A stretch of DNA of 64,000 nt from Sediminicola sp. (GTDB taxonomy: Bacteria; Bacteroidota; Bacteroidia; Flavobacteriales; Flavobacteriaceae). The stretch is taken from NCBI GenBank assembly GCA_024643325.1, contig JAHEND010000035.1, positions 155,217 to 219,216 on the forward strand. The letters run 5' to 3'. Position 1 is the first letter of the stretch; each line of letters starts with the position of its first letter. A program made the translations under genes and the position numbers. Positions 54,774-63,968 of the stretch are shown here, in pieces. The notes below the pieces were generated by a model. That model was not told the DNA's origin, searched no databases, and saw only the letters and a list, made by a program, of their open reading frames with translations.

Positions 54774-54801
54774 ATAAAACCGGTGGAGACGCTGGTTTTA
54801 T
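54774..54801. terminator. Hairpin with GAGA tetraloop, likely terminator between converging genes
   Basis: A 12-bp stem (54774-54785 with 54790-54801, two G-T pairs) closes a GAGA (GNRA) tetraloop. A/T-rich flanks on both sides make it usable in both directions, but T runs are short. It lies in the 209-nt gap between the small helical gene and the hydrolase. Confidence 0.6.
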
Positions 54802-54905
54802 CTGTTTAACAAATGAGTAAAAGATCTAGAAATACAATGCGTTAAGGATGGTTCTGTATGAATTCTACCCTGAAATAGTTAAGTCGGTTCTATTCAGTGA
54901 TCAGA

Positions 54906-55685
54906 CTAAAGCTTTCCTAAATAAGAAAGTACCGCCGAATTAAAAACTTCAGGTTTCTCCACATTCACAACGTGCCCGCAAGATTCTACTACAAAAAGAG
55001 AGGCAGACAAATGTGCCTCAGTCATTTTTCTAACAGAGGGTAAAAACAAATAATCCTCTTCACCCATAACATATAATGTTGGAATCTTAACCTCAACATT
55101 CCTAAAAAAACGAAGTAATGGATTAATCTCAGCTGTGAGCTTAAACCATTTAATGAACTCTTTCTGATACAGTTTTTTTGCTTCTCTAACAAAGAGTGTC
55201 CTAGACTCTCTATGATTCTTATTGGGCATAATCACAAAAGCAAAGAAAGAGTACAGCCACAAATAAGGTACCACAGACTTAAACATTACCCCCAAACGCA
55301 TGAGCACTTGCGACCTGAAATTGAGTTTTAAAATAGCCCCACCCATAATCATACTCAGTACTCGCTCTGGCCTTTTTTCTGCAAGGTTTCTAATTAATAT
55401 AGTCCCTAGTGAAATACCAATAAAGTGTGATTTTTCTATTTTTTCAAAATCCAACACCTCTATAATATCTTGGGTAATGGCATTAAAAGTATATTTTTTA
55501 TCAAAAGCTTGTTTCAAAGGCATTTTAGAATCTCCATGCCCTCTGAGATCCAAGAGCAATACATTATAAATTTTTCTAAAAGCTTTTAATTGCTTAAACC
55601 AAATAGAAGAACTCCCTCCAGCACCATGAACAAAAGTAACCCACTCTTGGGCTTCTGGATTTCTATAACAATTGTAATGAATCAA
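54906..55685 (-). CDS. Alpha/beta-hydrolase fold protein
   Basis: This 259-residue serine hydrolase has the oxyanion region VTFVHGAGGSSSIW at residues 17-30, the nucleophile elbow GISLGT, an acid in VMGEEDYLF and the His in SCGHVVNVEKPE. Substrate and pathway are unknown. The start is TTG at 55685, as no ATG is present upstream; the first residues MIHYNCYRNPEAQEW lead directly into the conserved first strand. It is 75 nt after pyrF on the same strand. Confidence 0.87.
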   Translation of the reverse strand: MIHYNCYRNPEAQEWVTFVHGAGGSSSIWFKQLKAFRKIYNVLLLDLRGHGDSKMPLKQAFDKKYTFNAITQDIIEVLDFEKIEKSHFIGISLGTILIRNLAEKRPERVLSMIMGGAILKLNFRSQVLMRLGVMFKSVVPYLWLYSFFAFVIMPNKNHRESRTLFVREAKKLYQKEFIKWFKLTAEINPLLRFFRNVEVKIPTLYVMGEEDYLFLPSVRKMTEAHLSASLFVVESCGHVVNVEKPEVFNSAVLSYLGKL

Positions 55686-55760
55686 TACAAGGGAATTTAC
55701 GAGATCAATATAAAATGGTTTTAACCAATCATTTGGCTAACATACTTCTAAAATAGGAAA

Positions 55761-56588
55761 TTATTTTTTCTTTTTACTTAAAATAACAGCCATTTCAGTC
55801 TGCAATAAAGCTGCCTGTTCAGCTGCTGCTAAAGCAAAATCTTCTCCTGAAGAAGCGTATATAATACCCCTGGAAGAATTCACCAATAAACCTACTTGTT
55901 CATTAAGACCTTCTGAACAAACCTCTTTTAAACTACCTCCTTGAGCGCCTACACCAGGAACCAACAAAAAACTATCTGGAACCAAAGCCCTGATGTCTTT
56001 TATAGCATTGGCCTGTGTAGCACCAACCACATACATTAACTGACGGGCGTTTTTGTATTGGGCAGCTGTTTCAATTACAGTTTCGTACAAATATTTACCA
56101 TTAGCCATTGTCAACATTTCAAAATCTGCTGCACCAGGATTTGAAGTAAGTCCTAGTAAAATGGTAAATTTATCTTCAAAAGCTAAAAAAGGCTCTACCG
56201 AATCCTTTCCCATATAAGGGGCGACGGTTAAGGAGTCAAACCCCAAATCTTCAAAGAAAGCTTTGGCATACCTACTGGCTGTGTTACCAATATCACCTCT
56301 TTTAGCATCTGCGATTGTAAAGACCTCTGGATAATTAAGATTTAAATATTGAATGGTTTTTTCTAGCGCCAACCATCCTTTAACACCATAGGCCTCATAG
56401 AAGGCCATATTGGGCTTATAAGCTACCGCATAGGAATGGGTGGCATCTATAATGGCTTTATTAAAAGCAAATATAGGATCCTCCTCTTTTAAAAGATGGG
56501 ACGGTATTTTACCTAAATCTACATCCAGTCCCACGCAAAGGAAAGATGATTTTTTTTCAATCTGATCTACTAAGAAAGGAAGCGTCAT
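55761..56588 (-). CDS. pyrF: Orotidine-5'-phosphate decarboxylase (type 2)
   Basis: PyrF converts OMP to UMP, the last step of pyrimidine synthesis. The 275-residue barrel has [14 protein letters not shown], the catalytic [16 protein letters not shown] motif at about residues 93-108 and [13 protein letters not shown]. It belongs to the longer type-2 group. It follows prfA by 53 nt in the same direction. pyrD is in another operon at 27568. Confidence 0.96.
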   Translation of the reverse strand: MTLPFLVDQIEKKSSFLCVGLDVDLGKIPSHLLKEEDPIFAFNKAIIDATHSYAVAYKPNMAFYEAYGVKGWLALEKTIQYLNLNYPEVFTIADAKRGDIGNTASRYAKAFFEDLGFDSLTVAPYMGKDSVEPFLAFEDKFTILLGLTSNPGAADFEMLTMANGKYLYETVIETAAQYKNARQLMYVVGATQANAIKDIRALVPDSFLLVPGVGAQGGSLKEVCSEGLNEQVGLLVNSSRGIIYASSGEDFALAAAEQAALLQTEMAVILSKKKK

Positions 56589-56641
56589 GTTTAATTTTTA
56601 CACTGGATATAGACCAGATTATAGTTTTAAAGCTGGTGGGA

Positions 56642-57718
56642 CTAAAATATCTCAGAAGCTTCTTTCAATTTCTCGGTATTGTCTACAAGCATTAATTCAT
56701 TCAGAATCCTTTGAATGTCTCCATTGACAATATTCTGTAAGTCATACAAGGTTAGTCCTATACGGTGGTCTGTTACCCTACCCTGAGGGTAGTTATAGGT
56801 TCTAATTTTTGCAGACCTATCTCCTGAGCTTACTTGAGAGTTTCTCTTAGCCGCATCTGCTTCTTGCTTTTTAGCCAATTCCATGTCGTATAGTCTAGAT
56901 CTTAACACAATAAAGGCTTTGTCTTTGTTCTTGTGTTGGGATTTTTGATCTTGACACTGGGCTACTAATCCTGTTGGAAGGTGTGTTAGCCTTACTGCAG
57001 AATAGGTGGTATTTACAGACTGACCTCCTGGTCCTGAGGAACAGAAGAAGTCTATTCTAACATCTTTTGGATCTATTTGAACATCAAATTCCTCTGCTTC
57101 AGGTAACACCATAACAGTAGCAGCACTCGTATGAACCCTACCTTGAGTTTCTGTCTGCGGAACCCTTTGAACACGGTGAACTCCTGCTTCAAATTTTAAT
57201 GTTCCATATACATCTTCTCCATTAACCTCGAACTGTATTTCTTTATACCCTCCAGAAGTTCCTTCACTTAAGTCAATCACATTGGTTTTCCATCCTTTGG
57301 ACTCACAGTATTTCGTATACATTCTAAAAAGGTCTCCAGCAAAAATACTGGCTTCATCTCCTCCAGTACCTGCACGAATCTCCATCACAACATTCTTGGC
57401 GTCTTCTGGTTCTTTTGGGATGAGTAAAAACTTAATTTCTTCTTCTAAAGCTGGCAAAGCAGCTTTGGCCTCGTCCATTTGAATTTTAGCCATTTCGACC
57501 ATTTCAGCATCTGATCCATCATCTATAATCTCCTGAGACTCCTCAATATTATTGGTTAAAGAGATATATAACTCTCTTTTATCCATAAGTGATTTTAAAT
57601 CCTTGTATTCTTTGTTGAGCTGCACATAACGCTTTTGGTCTTGTATGACATCTGGTTGGATAATCAAGTCAGAGACTTCGTCAAAACGCTGTTTTACAAC
57701 ATGTAATTTTTCTAACAT
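56642..57718 (-). CDS. prfA: Peptide chain release factor 1
   Basis: RF1 recognises UAA and UAG at the ribosomal A site and triggers hydrolysis of the peptidyl-tRNA bond. The 358-residue protein has the PxT tripeptide region [15 protein letters not shown], the GPGGQSVN catalytic GGQ (near residue 232), and the RF1-typical length. It lies between purM and pyrF with gaps of 46 and 53 nt. Confidence 0.97.
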   Translation of the reverse strand: MLEKLHVVKQRFDEVSDLIIQPDVIQDQKRYVQLNKEYKDLKSLMDKRELYISLTNNIEESQEIIDDGSDAEMVEMAKIQMDEAKAALPALEEEIKFLLIPKEPEDAKNVVMEIRAGTGGDEASIFAGDLFRMYTKYCESKGWKTNVIDLSEGTSGGYKEIQFEVNGEDVYGTLKFEAGVHRVQRVPQTETQGRVHTSAATVMVLPEAEEFDVQIDPKDVRIDFFCSSGPGGQSVNTTYSAVRLTHLPTGLVAQCQDQKSQHKNKDKAFIVLRSRLYDMELAKKQEADAAKRNSQVSSGDRSAKIRTYNYPQGRVTDHRIGLTLYDLQNIVNGDIQRILNELMLVDNTEKLKEASEIF

Positions 57719-57764
57719 AAATTTGAGCTAGTTGTTCCTGTAAAGGTACAATAAATTGACCTTC

Positions 57765-58943
57765 TTAATATTCAAAAGTTCCGTAAGAACTCTCTATAGT
57801 TAGTTTTTTAGAATCACTGTCGGCTACCCTACCTATGATTTGAGCAGCCACACCAAATGAATTGGAAATAGCGATAAGATCTTCTGCCACAGCCGGGTTT
57901 ACATATAACTCCAACCTATGGCCACAATTAAATACTTCATACATCTCTCTCCAAGATGTTTTAGATTGTTCCTGAATCATTTTAAAAAGCACAGGCACCT
58001 CGAACATATTGTCTTTGATAATATGGAGCCCTTCTACAAAATGTAAGATTTTTGTTTGAGCACCACCACTACAGTGTACCATTCCATGAATGTCTTCTGC
58101 ATTGTATTTACTCAGTATTTTCTTTACGATTGGGGCATAAGTCCTTGTGGGGGAAAGTACCAACTTACCTGCATTTAATGGACTTCCTTCTACAGCATCC
58201 GTGAGCTCAAGGGCACCAGAATAAACCAAATCACTTGGAACTGAAGGATCAAAACTTTCTGGAAATTTTTGCGCCAAACCTTGGCCAAAAACGTCGTGGC
58301 GTGCAGAAGTAAGACCATTACTCCCCATTCCTCCGTTGTAATCAGTCTCATAACTGGCTTGTCCAGAAGAGGAGAAACCTACAATAACATCTCCTGCCTT
58401 AATATTAGCGTTGTCTATGACGTTTTTTCTGGGTAATCGCGCTGTTACGGTAGAATCTACAATGATGGTACGGACAAGATCGCCAACATCGGCGGTTTCA
58501 CCGCCAGTACTATGAATAATAATCCCGTGTTTTGATAAATCATTGATAAGTTCTTCCGTTCCATTAATTATGGCAGAAAGCACCTCAGCCGGAATTAAAT
58601 TTTTATTCCTACCAATGGTAGAAGACAACATAATGTGGTCTGTAGCACCTACACAAATAAGGTCATCTATATTCATAATGAGCGCGTCTTGAGCAATACC
58701 CTTCCAAACCGAAAGGTCTCCAGTTTGTTTCCAATACATATAGGCCAAAGAAGATTTTGTACCTGCTCCATCTGCATGCATGACCAAACAATAGTCTGAA
58801 TCTCCAGTTAGGTGGTCGGGGACAATTTTGCAAAAAGCCTTTGGAAAAAGTCCTTTATCTATATTCTTTATAGCGTTATGAACGTCTTCCTTTGCCGCTG
58901 AAACCCCTCTTTGACTATACCTTCCCTGCTGATTTGAATCCAT
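57765..58943 (-). CDS. purM: Phosphoribosylformylglycinamidine cyclo-ligase (AIR synthase)
   Basis: PurM makes AIR from FGAM with ATP in de novo purine synthesis. The 392-residue protein is longer than the 345-residue E. coli enzyme, as is typical in Bacteroidota. Segments are YSQRGVSAAKEDVHNAI, LVMHADGAGTKSSLAY, STGGETADVGDLV and VIGFSSSGQASYETDYNGGM. It lies 105 nt downstream of glnN in the same direction. Confidence 0.95.
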   Translation of the reverse strand: MDSNQQGRYSQRGVSAAKEDVHNAIKNIDKGLFPKAFCKIVPDHLTGDSDYCLVMHADGAGTKSSLAYMYWKQTGDLSVWKGIAQDALIMNIDDLICVGATDHIMLSSTIGRNKNLIPAEVLSAIINGTEELINDLSKHGIIIHSTGGETADVGDLVRTIIVDSTVTARLPRKNVIDNANIKAGDVIVGFSSSGQASYETDYNGGMGSNGLTSARHDVFGQGLAQKFPESFDPSVPSDLVYSGALELTDAVEGSPLNAGKLVLSPTRTYAPIVKKILSKYNAEDIHGMVHCSGGAQTKILHFVEGLHIIKDNMFEVPVLFKMIQEQSKTSWREMYEVFNCGHRLELYVNPAVAEDLIAISNSFGVAAQIIGRVADSDSKKLTIESSYGTFEY

Positions 58944-59048
58944 TAATGCGTCTTTTGTGCAAAAATAAGGGAATCCTTAAAAAGTTCAAGCTATTGTAGC
59001 ATAATATTCCCAAAACTTATCCCCAATAGCATACAATCCTTTGAAGAT

Positions 59049-61244
59049 TTATCTAATTTGTAAAAGTTCCCTGTATTTTAACAATGGCCAATGGCTGTCA
59101 CTCATGAGTTTTTCTAATTGATCTGCATGAGTTCTAATGGCACTAAACAAGGGTTTTACTTCAAAAGCATAGGCGTGAGCCCTATCACTTGAACTATCCA
59201 ATTTATTGGCTGCTTTTCTAGCCTGAGTCATATTATCTACACTTATTTTCAAAGCCTGCAAATGATTGTTAATTTCAGAAAAGACCTGTCCCTGTGCACT
59301 CTCTGCTAAGGCAGTCTCCTGCTTCATTACAACACTTATTTTACTTATGTTATCTAGTAATACATTGGTGTAAGCTACGGCAGAAGGTAAAATCTGACTG
59401 TACACCAACTCCTCATACACCCTTCCTTCAATTTGGGTATGCATGACATAAGCTTCCCACTCCACTTCTTGTCTAGCCTTTAATTCAATAGGACTCAACA
59501 CGCCCATTTGCTCAAATAAAGTGACATGAGCTTTTTCACTCATAACTGCCACTGCCTCTGGAGTAGTCTTTAGATTACTGAGCTTTCTTTTTGCCGCTTC
59601 TTTTTCCCAATCCTTACTATACCCATCTCCTTCGAAACGAATGCGTTTAGAAGACTTTATATACTCTCGGAGCACATTAAAGATGGCCTCATCTTTCTTG
59701 AGTCCTTTTTGATCTATTAGTTTGTCTACTTCTTTTTTAAACAATTGCAACTGCTGTGCTACAGCAGTATTTAAAACCGTCATTGGCTTTGCACAATTGG
59801 TTTTAGACCCCACGCCCCTCATCTCAAATTTATTCCCTGTAAAGGCAAAGGGTGAAGTCCTATTGCGGTCCGTATTATCCATGAGTATTTCAGGAATTTT
59901 ACCCACTACATTGAGCTTAAGTTCTGTTTTTTCTTCCGGTGATAATTTACCCAAAGACACGCCTTCTAATTCATCTAAAACTGCTGAAAGCTGTTTTCCA
60001 ATAAAAATAGAAAAAATGGCCGGTGGCGCCTCATTGGCGCCCAGTCTATGATCATTACTTGCAGAAGCAATAGATGCCCTCAATAGCGATTCGTAAGTGT
60101 CTACGGCTTTAATAGTATTAATAAAAAAAGTCAGGAATTGTAAATTCTTCATTGGCGTAGAGCCTGGACTCAATAAATTAATACCAGTATCTGTAGCGAG
60201 AGACCAATTGTTGTGTTTTCCTGAACCATTTATCCCAGCAAAAGGCTTTTCGTGAAACAACACTTTTAAATGGTGCTTGTCTGCAACCTTATCCATCACA
60301 TCCATTAAAAGAAGGTTATGATCTACTGCTAAATTGGCTTCTTCAAAAACTGGTGCCAATTCAAATTGATTGGGTGCCACCTCATTGTGTCTGGTTTTTA
60401 CAGGAATACCCAAAACCATACATTCCTTCTCCAAATCGCTCATAAACCCAATAACCCTAGAGGGAATAACCCCAAAATAATGGTCTTCTAATTGTTGTCC
60501 TTTGGCAGCCGTATGACCAAGCAAAGTTCTTCCAGTGAGGGTTATGTCTATTCTTGCAGAAGCTAAAGACTTGTCTATTAAGAAATACTCTTGCTCCCAA
60601 CCTAAAGTAGCGTTTACCTTAGTTACTGTTTTATCAAAATATTTGGCTACCGCTGTGGCTGCCTCATCTACAGCATATAAAGCCCTTAATAGCGGTGCTT
60701 TATTGTCCAAAGCTTCACCGGTATAAGAAACAAAAATAGTAGGAATACAAAGCGTGGTCCCATATACAAAAGCCGGAGAACTAGGATCCCAAGCAGTGTA
60801 ACCTCTTGCTTCAAAGGTATTTCTAATGCCTCCACTAGGAAAACTAGAGGCGTCTGGCTCTTGTTGCACCAATTGAGCCCCACCAAAGATTTCTAAAGCT
60901 TGACCATCTTGAATATCAAAAAAAGCGTCATGCTTTTCTGCGGTTGCACCTGTTAACGGCTGAAACCAATGAGTATAATGCGTTGCCCCCATTTCTATGG
61001 CCCAAGTTTTCATACCTTCAGCCACTTGGTCTGCTAATTTTCTGTCAATTTTACTCCCTGAAATAATGGCATCTCTAACCGCAGCAATAGCGTCTTTTGT
61101 GAGGTATTGGAGCATTTTATAATCATTAAACACATGGCTTCCAAATAGCGAAGACCTTCTATTGGGTTCGCTCACAGGCACGGATATTTGATGGGAACTT
61201 TGGACTAAAGCATTAAATCTAATTTGAGAGAAATCTGTTTTCAT
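59049..61244 (-). CDS. glnN: Glutamine synthetase type III
   Basis: This GSIII enzyme makes glutamine from glutamate, ammonium and ATP. The 731-residue protein has the large size typical of GSIII and its motifs NEVAPNQFELAP, GINGSGKHNNWS, and NRTSPFAFTGNKFEMRGVG. It forms dodecamers in known members. I use ATG at 61244, as the TTG three codons upstream adds only a stretch without similarity. It is transcribed divergently from the GSII gene, with a shared dyad operator between. A -7-like TATATTTA at 61281-61288 (minus) lies at the right place for that dyad to act on it. Confidence 0.96.
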   Translation of the reverse strand: MKTDFSQIRFNALVQSSHQISVPVSEPNRRSSLFGSHVFNDYKMLQYLTKDAIAAVRDAIISGSKIDRKLADQVAEGMKTWAIEMGATHYTHWFQPLTGATAEKHDAFFDIQDGQALEIFGGAQLVQQEPDASSFPSGGIRNTFEARGYTAWDPSSPAFVYGTTLCIPTIFVSYTGEALDNKAPLLRALYAVDEAATAVAKYFDKTVTKVNATLGWEQEYFLIDKSLASARIDITLTGRTLLGHTAAKGQQLEDHYFGVIPSRVIGFMSDLEKECMVLGIPVKTRHNEVAPNQFELAPVFEEANLAVDHNLLLMDVMDKVADKHHLKVLFHEKPFAGINGSGKHNNWSLATDTGINLLSPGSTPMKNLQFLTFFINTIKAVDTYESLLRASIASASNDHRLGANEAPPAIFSIFIGKQLSAVLDELEGVSLGKLSPEEKTELKLNVVGKIPEILMDNTDRNRTSPFAFTGNKFEMRGVGSKTNCAKPMTVLNTAVAQQLQLFKKEVDKLIDQKGLKKDEAIFNVLREYIKSSKRIRFEGDGYSKDWEKEAAKRKLSNLKTTPEAVAVMSEKAHVTLFEQMGVLSPIELKARQEVEWEAYVMHTQIEGRVYEELVYSQILPSAVAYTNVLLDNISKISVVMKQETALAESAQGQVFSEINNHLQALKISVDNMTQARKAANKLDSSSDRAHAYAFEVKPLFSAIRTHADQLEKLMSDSHWPLLKYRELLQIR

Positions 61245-61280
61245 ATTGGTCAATTATCAATACTGCAAAATAAAACCAAA

Positions 61281-61288
61281 TAAATATA
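61281..61288 (-). promoter_or_regulatory. Bacteroidota -7-like element of glnN
   Basis: On the minus strand this reads TATATTTA (TAnnTTTG consensus with A at the last base), 37 nt from the start of the upstream arm of the dyad at 61301-61325. The PII operon's element TAAGTTTA has the same final A. Confidence 0.5.
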
Positions 61289-61300
61289 TTATTAGTAATT

Positions 61301-61325
61301 TACCCCCTAAAAAACATAGGGGTTA
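61301..61325. promoter_or_regulatory. Dyad operator between glnN and the GSII gene
   Basis: TACCCCCTA (61301-61309), spacer of 7 nt and TAGGGGTTA (61317-61325) form an inverted repeat almost identical in arm sequence to the one upstream of PII-amt. On each side, a TAnnTTT element lies 36 to 37 nt from the distal arm (61288-61281 on the minus strand; TAACTTTT at 61337-61344 on the plus strand). Confidence 0.6.
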
Positions 61326-61395
61326 AAAATTATTAATAACTTTTTAATAAAACACCCCTTCTTTTTAAAAGGCTAAGTCAAAATATTATAATTTT

Positions 61396-62439
61396 ATGTC
61401 GTCGTTAAACTTAAACAATCAACTTATGAGTAAATCTAAATTAGAATACATTTGGTTAGATGGTTATGTACCAACAGCCAACTTAAGAAGTAAAACAAAA
61501 GTAGAAGAAAACTTTTCTGGAAAGTTAGAAGACTGTCCCATCTGGTCTTTTGACGGAAGTTCTACGAAACAAGCTGAAGGAGGTTCTTCTGACTGTTTGT
61601 TAAAACCAGTGGCTATTTACCCAGATCCTGCAAGAAGAGATGGTTATTTGGTCATGACAGAAGTTTTAAACGCAGACGGAACACCCCATATTTCTAACGC
61701 AAGAGCTACAATTGACGACGACGATAATGATTTCTGGTTCGGTTTCGAACAAGAATATTTTATCATGGACAAAAATACCCAATTACCATTAGGATTTCCT
61801 GTAGGAGGTTACCCTGGCCCTCAAGGTATGTACTATTGTTCTGTAGGGGGTAGAAATACCCACGGTAGAAGCTTTGTAGAGGAGCATGCCAACCTATGTA
61901 TAGACGCTGGATTAAACTTCGAAGGGATAAACCAAGAAGTAGCTAGTGGGCAATGGGAATTTCAATTGTTCGCCAAAGGCGCCAAAAAAGCAGGAGATGA
62001 AATCTGGGTGGCGCGTTATTTATTAGACAGATTAACAGAAAAATACGGATACTATATTGAGTACCACCCAAAACCTGTAAAAGGAGACTGGAATGGCTCA
62101 GGTATGCACGCAAACTTCTCTAATACGGTATTGAGAACATGTGGTTCTAAAGAAACTTATGAGAAAATTTGTGAGGCATTTAGACCAGTAGTAAAAGAGC
62201 ATATTGAAGTTTACGGAGAGTTTAACGACCAACGTTTGACCGGCTTACACGAAACCGCTTCTATCAAAGACTTCAGCTACGGCGTATCTGACCGTGGGGC
62301 TTCTATTAGAATTCCTATTATCACTGTAGAAAAAGGATGGAAAGGTTGGTTAGAAGACAGAAGACCAGCGTCTAATGGAGATCCATATAAAATTGCTGGA
62401 CGTATTGTAAAGACTGTAAAGTCTGCGAATATTTCTTAA
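61396..62439 (+). CDS. glnA: Glutamine synthetase type II (eukaryotic-like, beta-grasp)
   Basis: This 347-residue GSII enzyme resembles eukaryotic glutamine synthetase. Visible motifs are LEYIWLDGYVPTANLRSK, SFDGSSTKQAEGGSSD, FGFEQEYFIMD with metal ligands, GDWNGSGMHANFS, HETASIKDFSYGVSDRGASI and EDRRPASNGDPY. It lacks the adenylylation-type Tyr loop of GSI. The first ATG at 61396 or the second at 61426 may be the start; the conserved part begins after the second. It is divergent from the GSIII gene, sharing the 61301-61325 dyad. Confidence 0.95.
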   Translation: MSSLNLNNQLMSKSKLEYIWLDGYVPTANLRSKTKVEENFSGKLEDCPIWSFDGSSTKQAEGGSSDCLLKPVAIYPDPARRDGYLVMTEVLNADGTPHISNARATIDDDDNDFWFGFEQEYFIMDKNTQLPLGFPVGGYPGPQGMYYCSVGGRNTHGRSFVEEHANLCIDAGLNFEGINQEVASGQWEFQLFAKGAKKAGDEIWVARYLLDRLTEKYGYYIEYHPKPVKGDWNGSGMHANFSNTVLRTCGSKETYEKICEAFRPVVKEHIEVYGEFNDQRLTGLHETASIKDFSYGVSDRGASIRIPIITVEKGWKGWLEDRRPASNGDPYKIAGRIVKTVKSANIS

Positions 62440-62462
62440 CAACACACTTACACTTATTACTT

Positions 62463-62499
62463 AAAAGGTGTTCGCAAAAGCGGATGCCTTTTTTTTTTG
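62463..62499. terminator. Terminator after the GSII gene
   Basis: A 13-bp stem (62463-62475 with 62480-62492, three G-T pairs) with loop AAAA is followed by a run of T. It stands between the GSII stop and the converging antiporter's stop. Confidence 0.85.
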
Positions 62500-62503
62500 C
62501 TCC

Positions 62504-63442
62504 CTAAGAAATAGTCATATAAATAAAAGCAGCATATCCAGCCAATAGAATAAGACCGTCCCTCCATCCCAACCTCATTTTACTAGGCACAAAAACTAAG
62601 GGAAGTACTATAAACGCAAAACCCAGCATCCAATAAATGTCAGAGTCCAAAAGCGCTTGATCCATTACTTTAATAGGCGTGATCATAGCTGTAATTCCCA
62701 GAACAGCATAGATGTTAAAGATATTAGACCCCAGTAAGTTTCCAAGAGAAATAGCCTTCTCTTTTTTAATTACTGCTATAACAGAGGCCGCCAATTCAGG
62801 CACACTGGTGCCCACAGAAACAATCGTAATTCCTATTATCCGCTCAGACACTCCAAAAAAAGTAGCCAAACCTACCGCCCCAGAAATTAACAACTCTGAA
62901 CCTCCCCAAAGTCCTAGACTACCCAGCACCATAAATAATAAAGTCTTGTGCAGCGGTAAGGGGATGTCACCTTCTGGCAATTCATCTATAACTGCATTAT
63001 CTTGGTTGCGAAGTAAGTACCATAAAAAGACCAATAACATGGAAAACATTACAAGACCTTCCCAGAAAACCAACTCACCGTCTATATAAAGAAAAGCGAA
63101 GAAGATTATTGAGGCTAAAAACATCACAGGCCAATCTGTTTTGTAAAAACTCTTGGTCACCTCGATAGTTCCAAGTAATAAAGTAATTCCGAGCACCAAT
63201 CCCAAATTAGCTATATTAGACCCAATAACATTCCCCAAAGAAAGGTCTGGAAAACCATCCAAAGCTGCTTTTACACTCACTATAAGCTCCGGCGCAGAAG
63301 TGGCAAAAGACACCACGGTCATTCCAATGACAATTTTAGGAATCTTTAACCTTAGTGAAAGGGCTACAGCTGCTTTCAACAACCAATTACCACCGAAAAT
63401 TAAGGCTACCAATCCCAATACAATATACAAAGCGTCTAACAT
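62504..63442 (-). CDS. Calcium/sodium antiporter (CaCA, YrbG-like)
   Basis: This 312-residue membrane protein has two homologous halves of five segments. The alpha repeats are GMTVVSFATSAPELIVSV (near residue 45) and GITIVSVGTSVPELAASV (near 205), containing the ion-binding Ser and Glu residues. It exchanges Ca2+ for Na+ or H+. I use ATG at 63442 (MLDALYIVLGLV), because the extra 28 residues upstream start with TTG and have no family resemblance. It converges with the GSII gene. Confidence 0.9.
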   Translation of the reverse strand: MLDALYIVLGLVALIFGGNWLLKAAVALSLRLKIPKIVIGMTVVSFATSAPELIVSVKAALDGFPDLSLGNVIGSNIANLGLVLGITLLLGTIEVTKSFYKTDWPVMFLASIIFFAFLYIDGELVFWEGLVMFSMLLVFLWYLLRNQDNAVIDELPEGDIPLPLHKTLLFMVLGSLGLWGGSELLISGAVGLATFFGVSERIIGITIVSVGTSVPELAASVIAVIKKEKAISLGNLLGSNIFNIYAVLGITAMITPIKVMDQALLDSDIYWMLGFAFIVLPLVFVPSKMRLGWRDGLILLAGYAAFIYMTIS

Positions 63443-63532
63443 AGTCTCAATTTGGAGCAAATATAGTAAAGCCCTACTAATGAATTGAAAAAAAACAGCA
63501 AACCACACTAGACGCTGCAGTTTCAAATAATG

Positions 63533-63540
63533 TATATTTG
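63533..63540 (+). promoter_or_regulatory. Bacteroidota -7 promoter element before the 48-residue gene
   Basis: TATATTTG matches TAnnTTTG exactly, 43 nt upstream of the ATG at 63584. An exact -33 TTG at 19-23 nt distance was not found. Confidence 0.55.
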
Positions 63541-63583
63541 TGCATACATTTTAGAAAAATAAGTTCTTAAATCTATAAAATTC

Positions 63584-63730
63584 ATGTTTAAAATTCTCGC
63601 ACAGCTTAACAAGATACTCCTCCCCTCTTTAACCAAAAAAAGACTGGACTTAGCCGATGCAAAGAAATGGCAGTTGGCGTTAGTAGGTTGGCGCTATTAT
63701 GTAACTACCCGAGCTTTGGATAATAAATAA
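63584..63730 (+). CDS. 48-residue basic protein, conserved-looking, unknown function
   Basis: This small ORF of 48 residues is too short for ordinary gene calls. It opens with MFKILAQLNKILLPSL, and continues with Lys/Arg-rich DAKKWQLALVGWRYYVTTR. It has a net positive charge and an amphipathic helical look. Codon use resembles neighbouring genes, and a TATATTTG box precedes it. I recall short proteins of this type near tRNA genes in Flavobacteriia, sometimes labelled SsrA-binding protein, but it is far too short for SmpB. No function is assigned. Confidence 0.6.
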   Translation: MFKILAQLNKILLPSLTKKRLDLADAKKWQLALVGWRYYVTTRALDNK

Positions 63731-63804
63731 AGCATCCATACCCCTACAGCATTTTACTCAGATACTACCGCTGCAGATTTCTTGTAAGTATTTCACACAA
63801 GTAT

Positions 63805-63834
63805 TTGGCACAAGCCCAAAAAGAATTATATTTG
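63805..63834 (+). promoter_or_regulatory. Full -33/-7 promoter of the tRNA-Arg gene
   Basis: TTG at 63805-63807, a 19-nt spacer and TATATTTG at 63827-63834 match the Bacteroidota consensus, 23 nt upstream of the mature tRNA 5' end. Confidence 0.7.
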
Positions 63835-63857
63835 CACCCCCAACAAGGGACAACAAC

Positions 63858-63934
63858 GGCCTCGTGGCGCAACTGAATAGCGCATCTGATTACGGCTCAG
63901 AAGGTTACAGGTTTGAATCCTGTCGAGGTCACCA
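63858..63934 (+). tRNA. tRNA-Arg, anticodon ACG
   Basis: The 77-nt cloverleaf has a 7-bp acceptor stem (GGCCTCG with CGAGGTC, one G-T pair), a GCGC D-stem, anticodon stem TCTGA/TCAGA around loop TTACGGC with anticodon ACG at 63892-63894, a T-arm ACAGG-TTTGAAT-CCTGT, discriminator A at 63931 and an encoded CCA. A34 is expected to be deaminated to inosine to read CGN codons. A terminator follows at 63940. Confidence 0.97.
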
Positions 63935-63939
63935 TAAAC

Positions 63940-63968
63940 AAAGGGTTACAGAGATGTAGCCCTTTTTT
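63940..63968 (+). terminator. Terminator after tRNA-Arg
   Basis: An 11-bp stem (63940-63950 with 63955-63965, one T-G pair) with loop GAGA is followed by a T run, 6 nt after the tRNA's CCA end. Confidence 0.85.
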
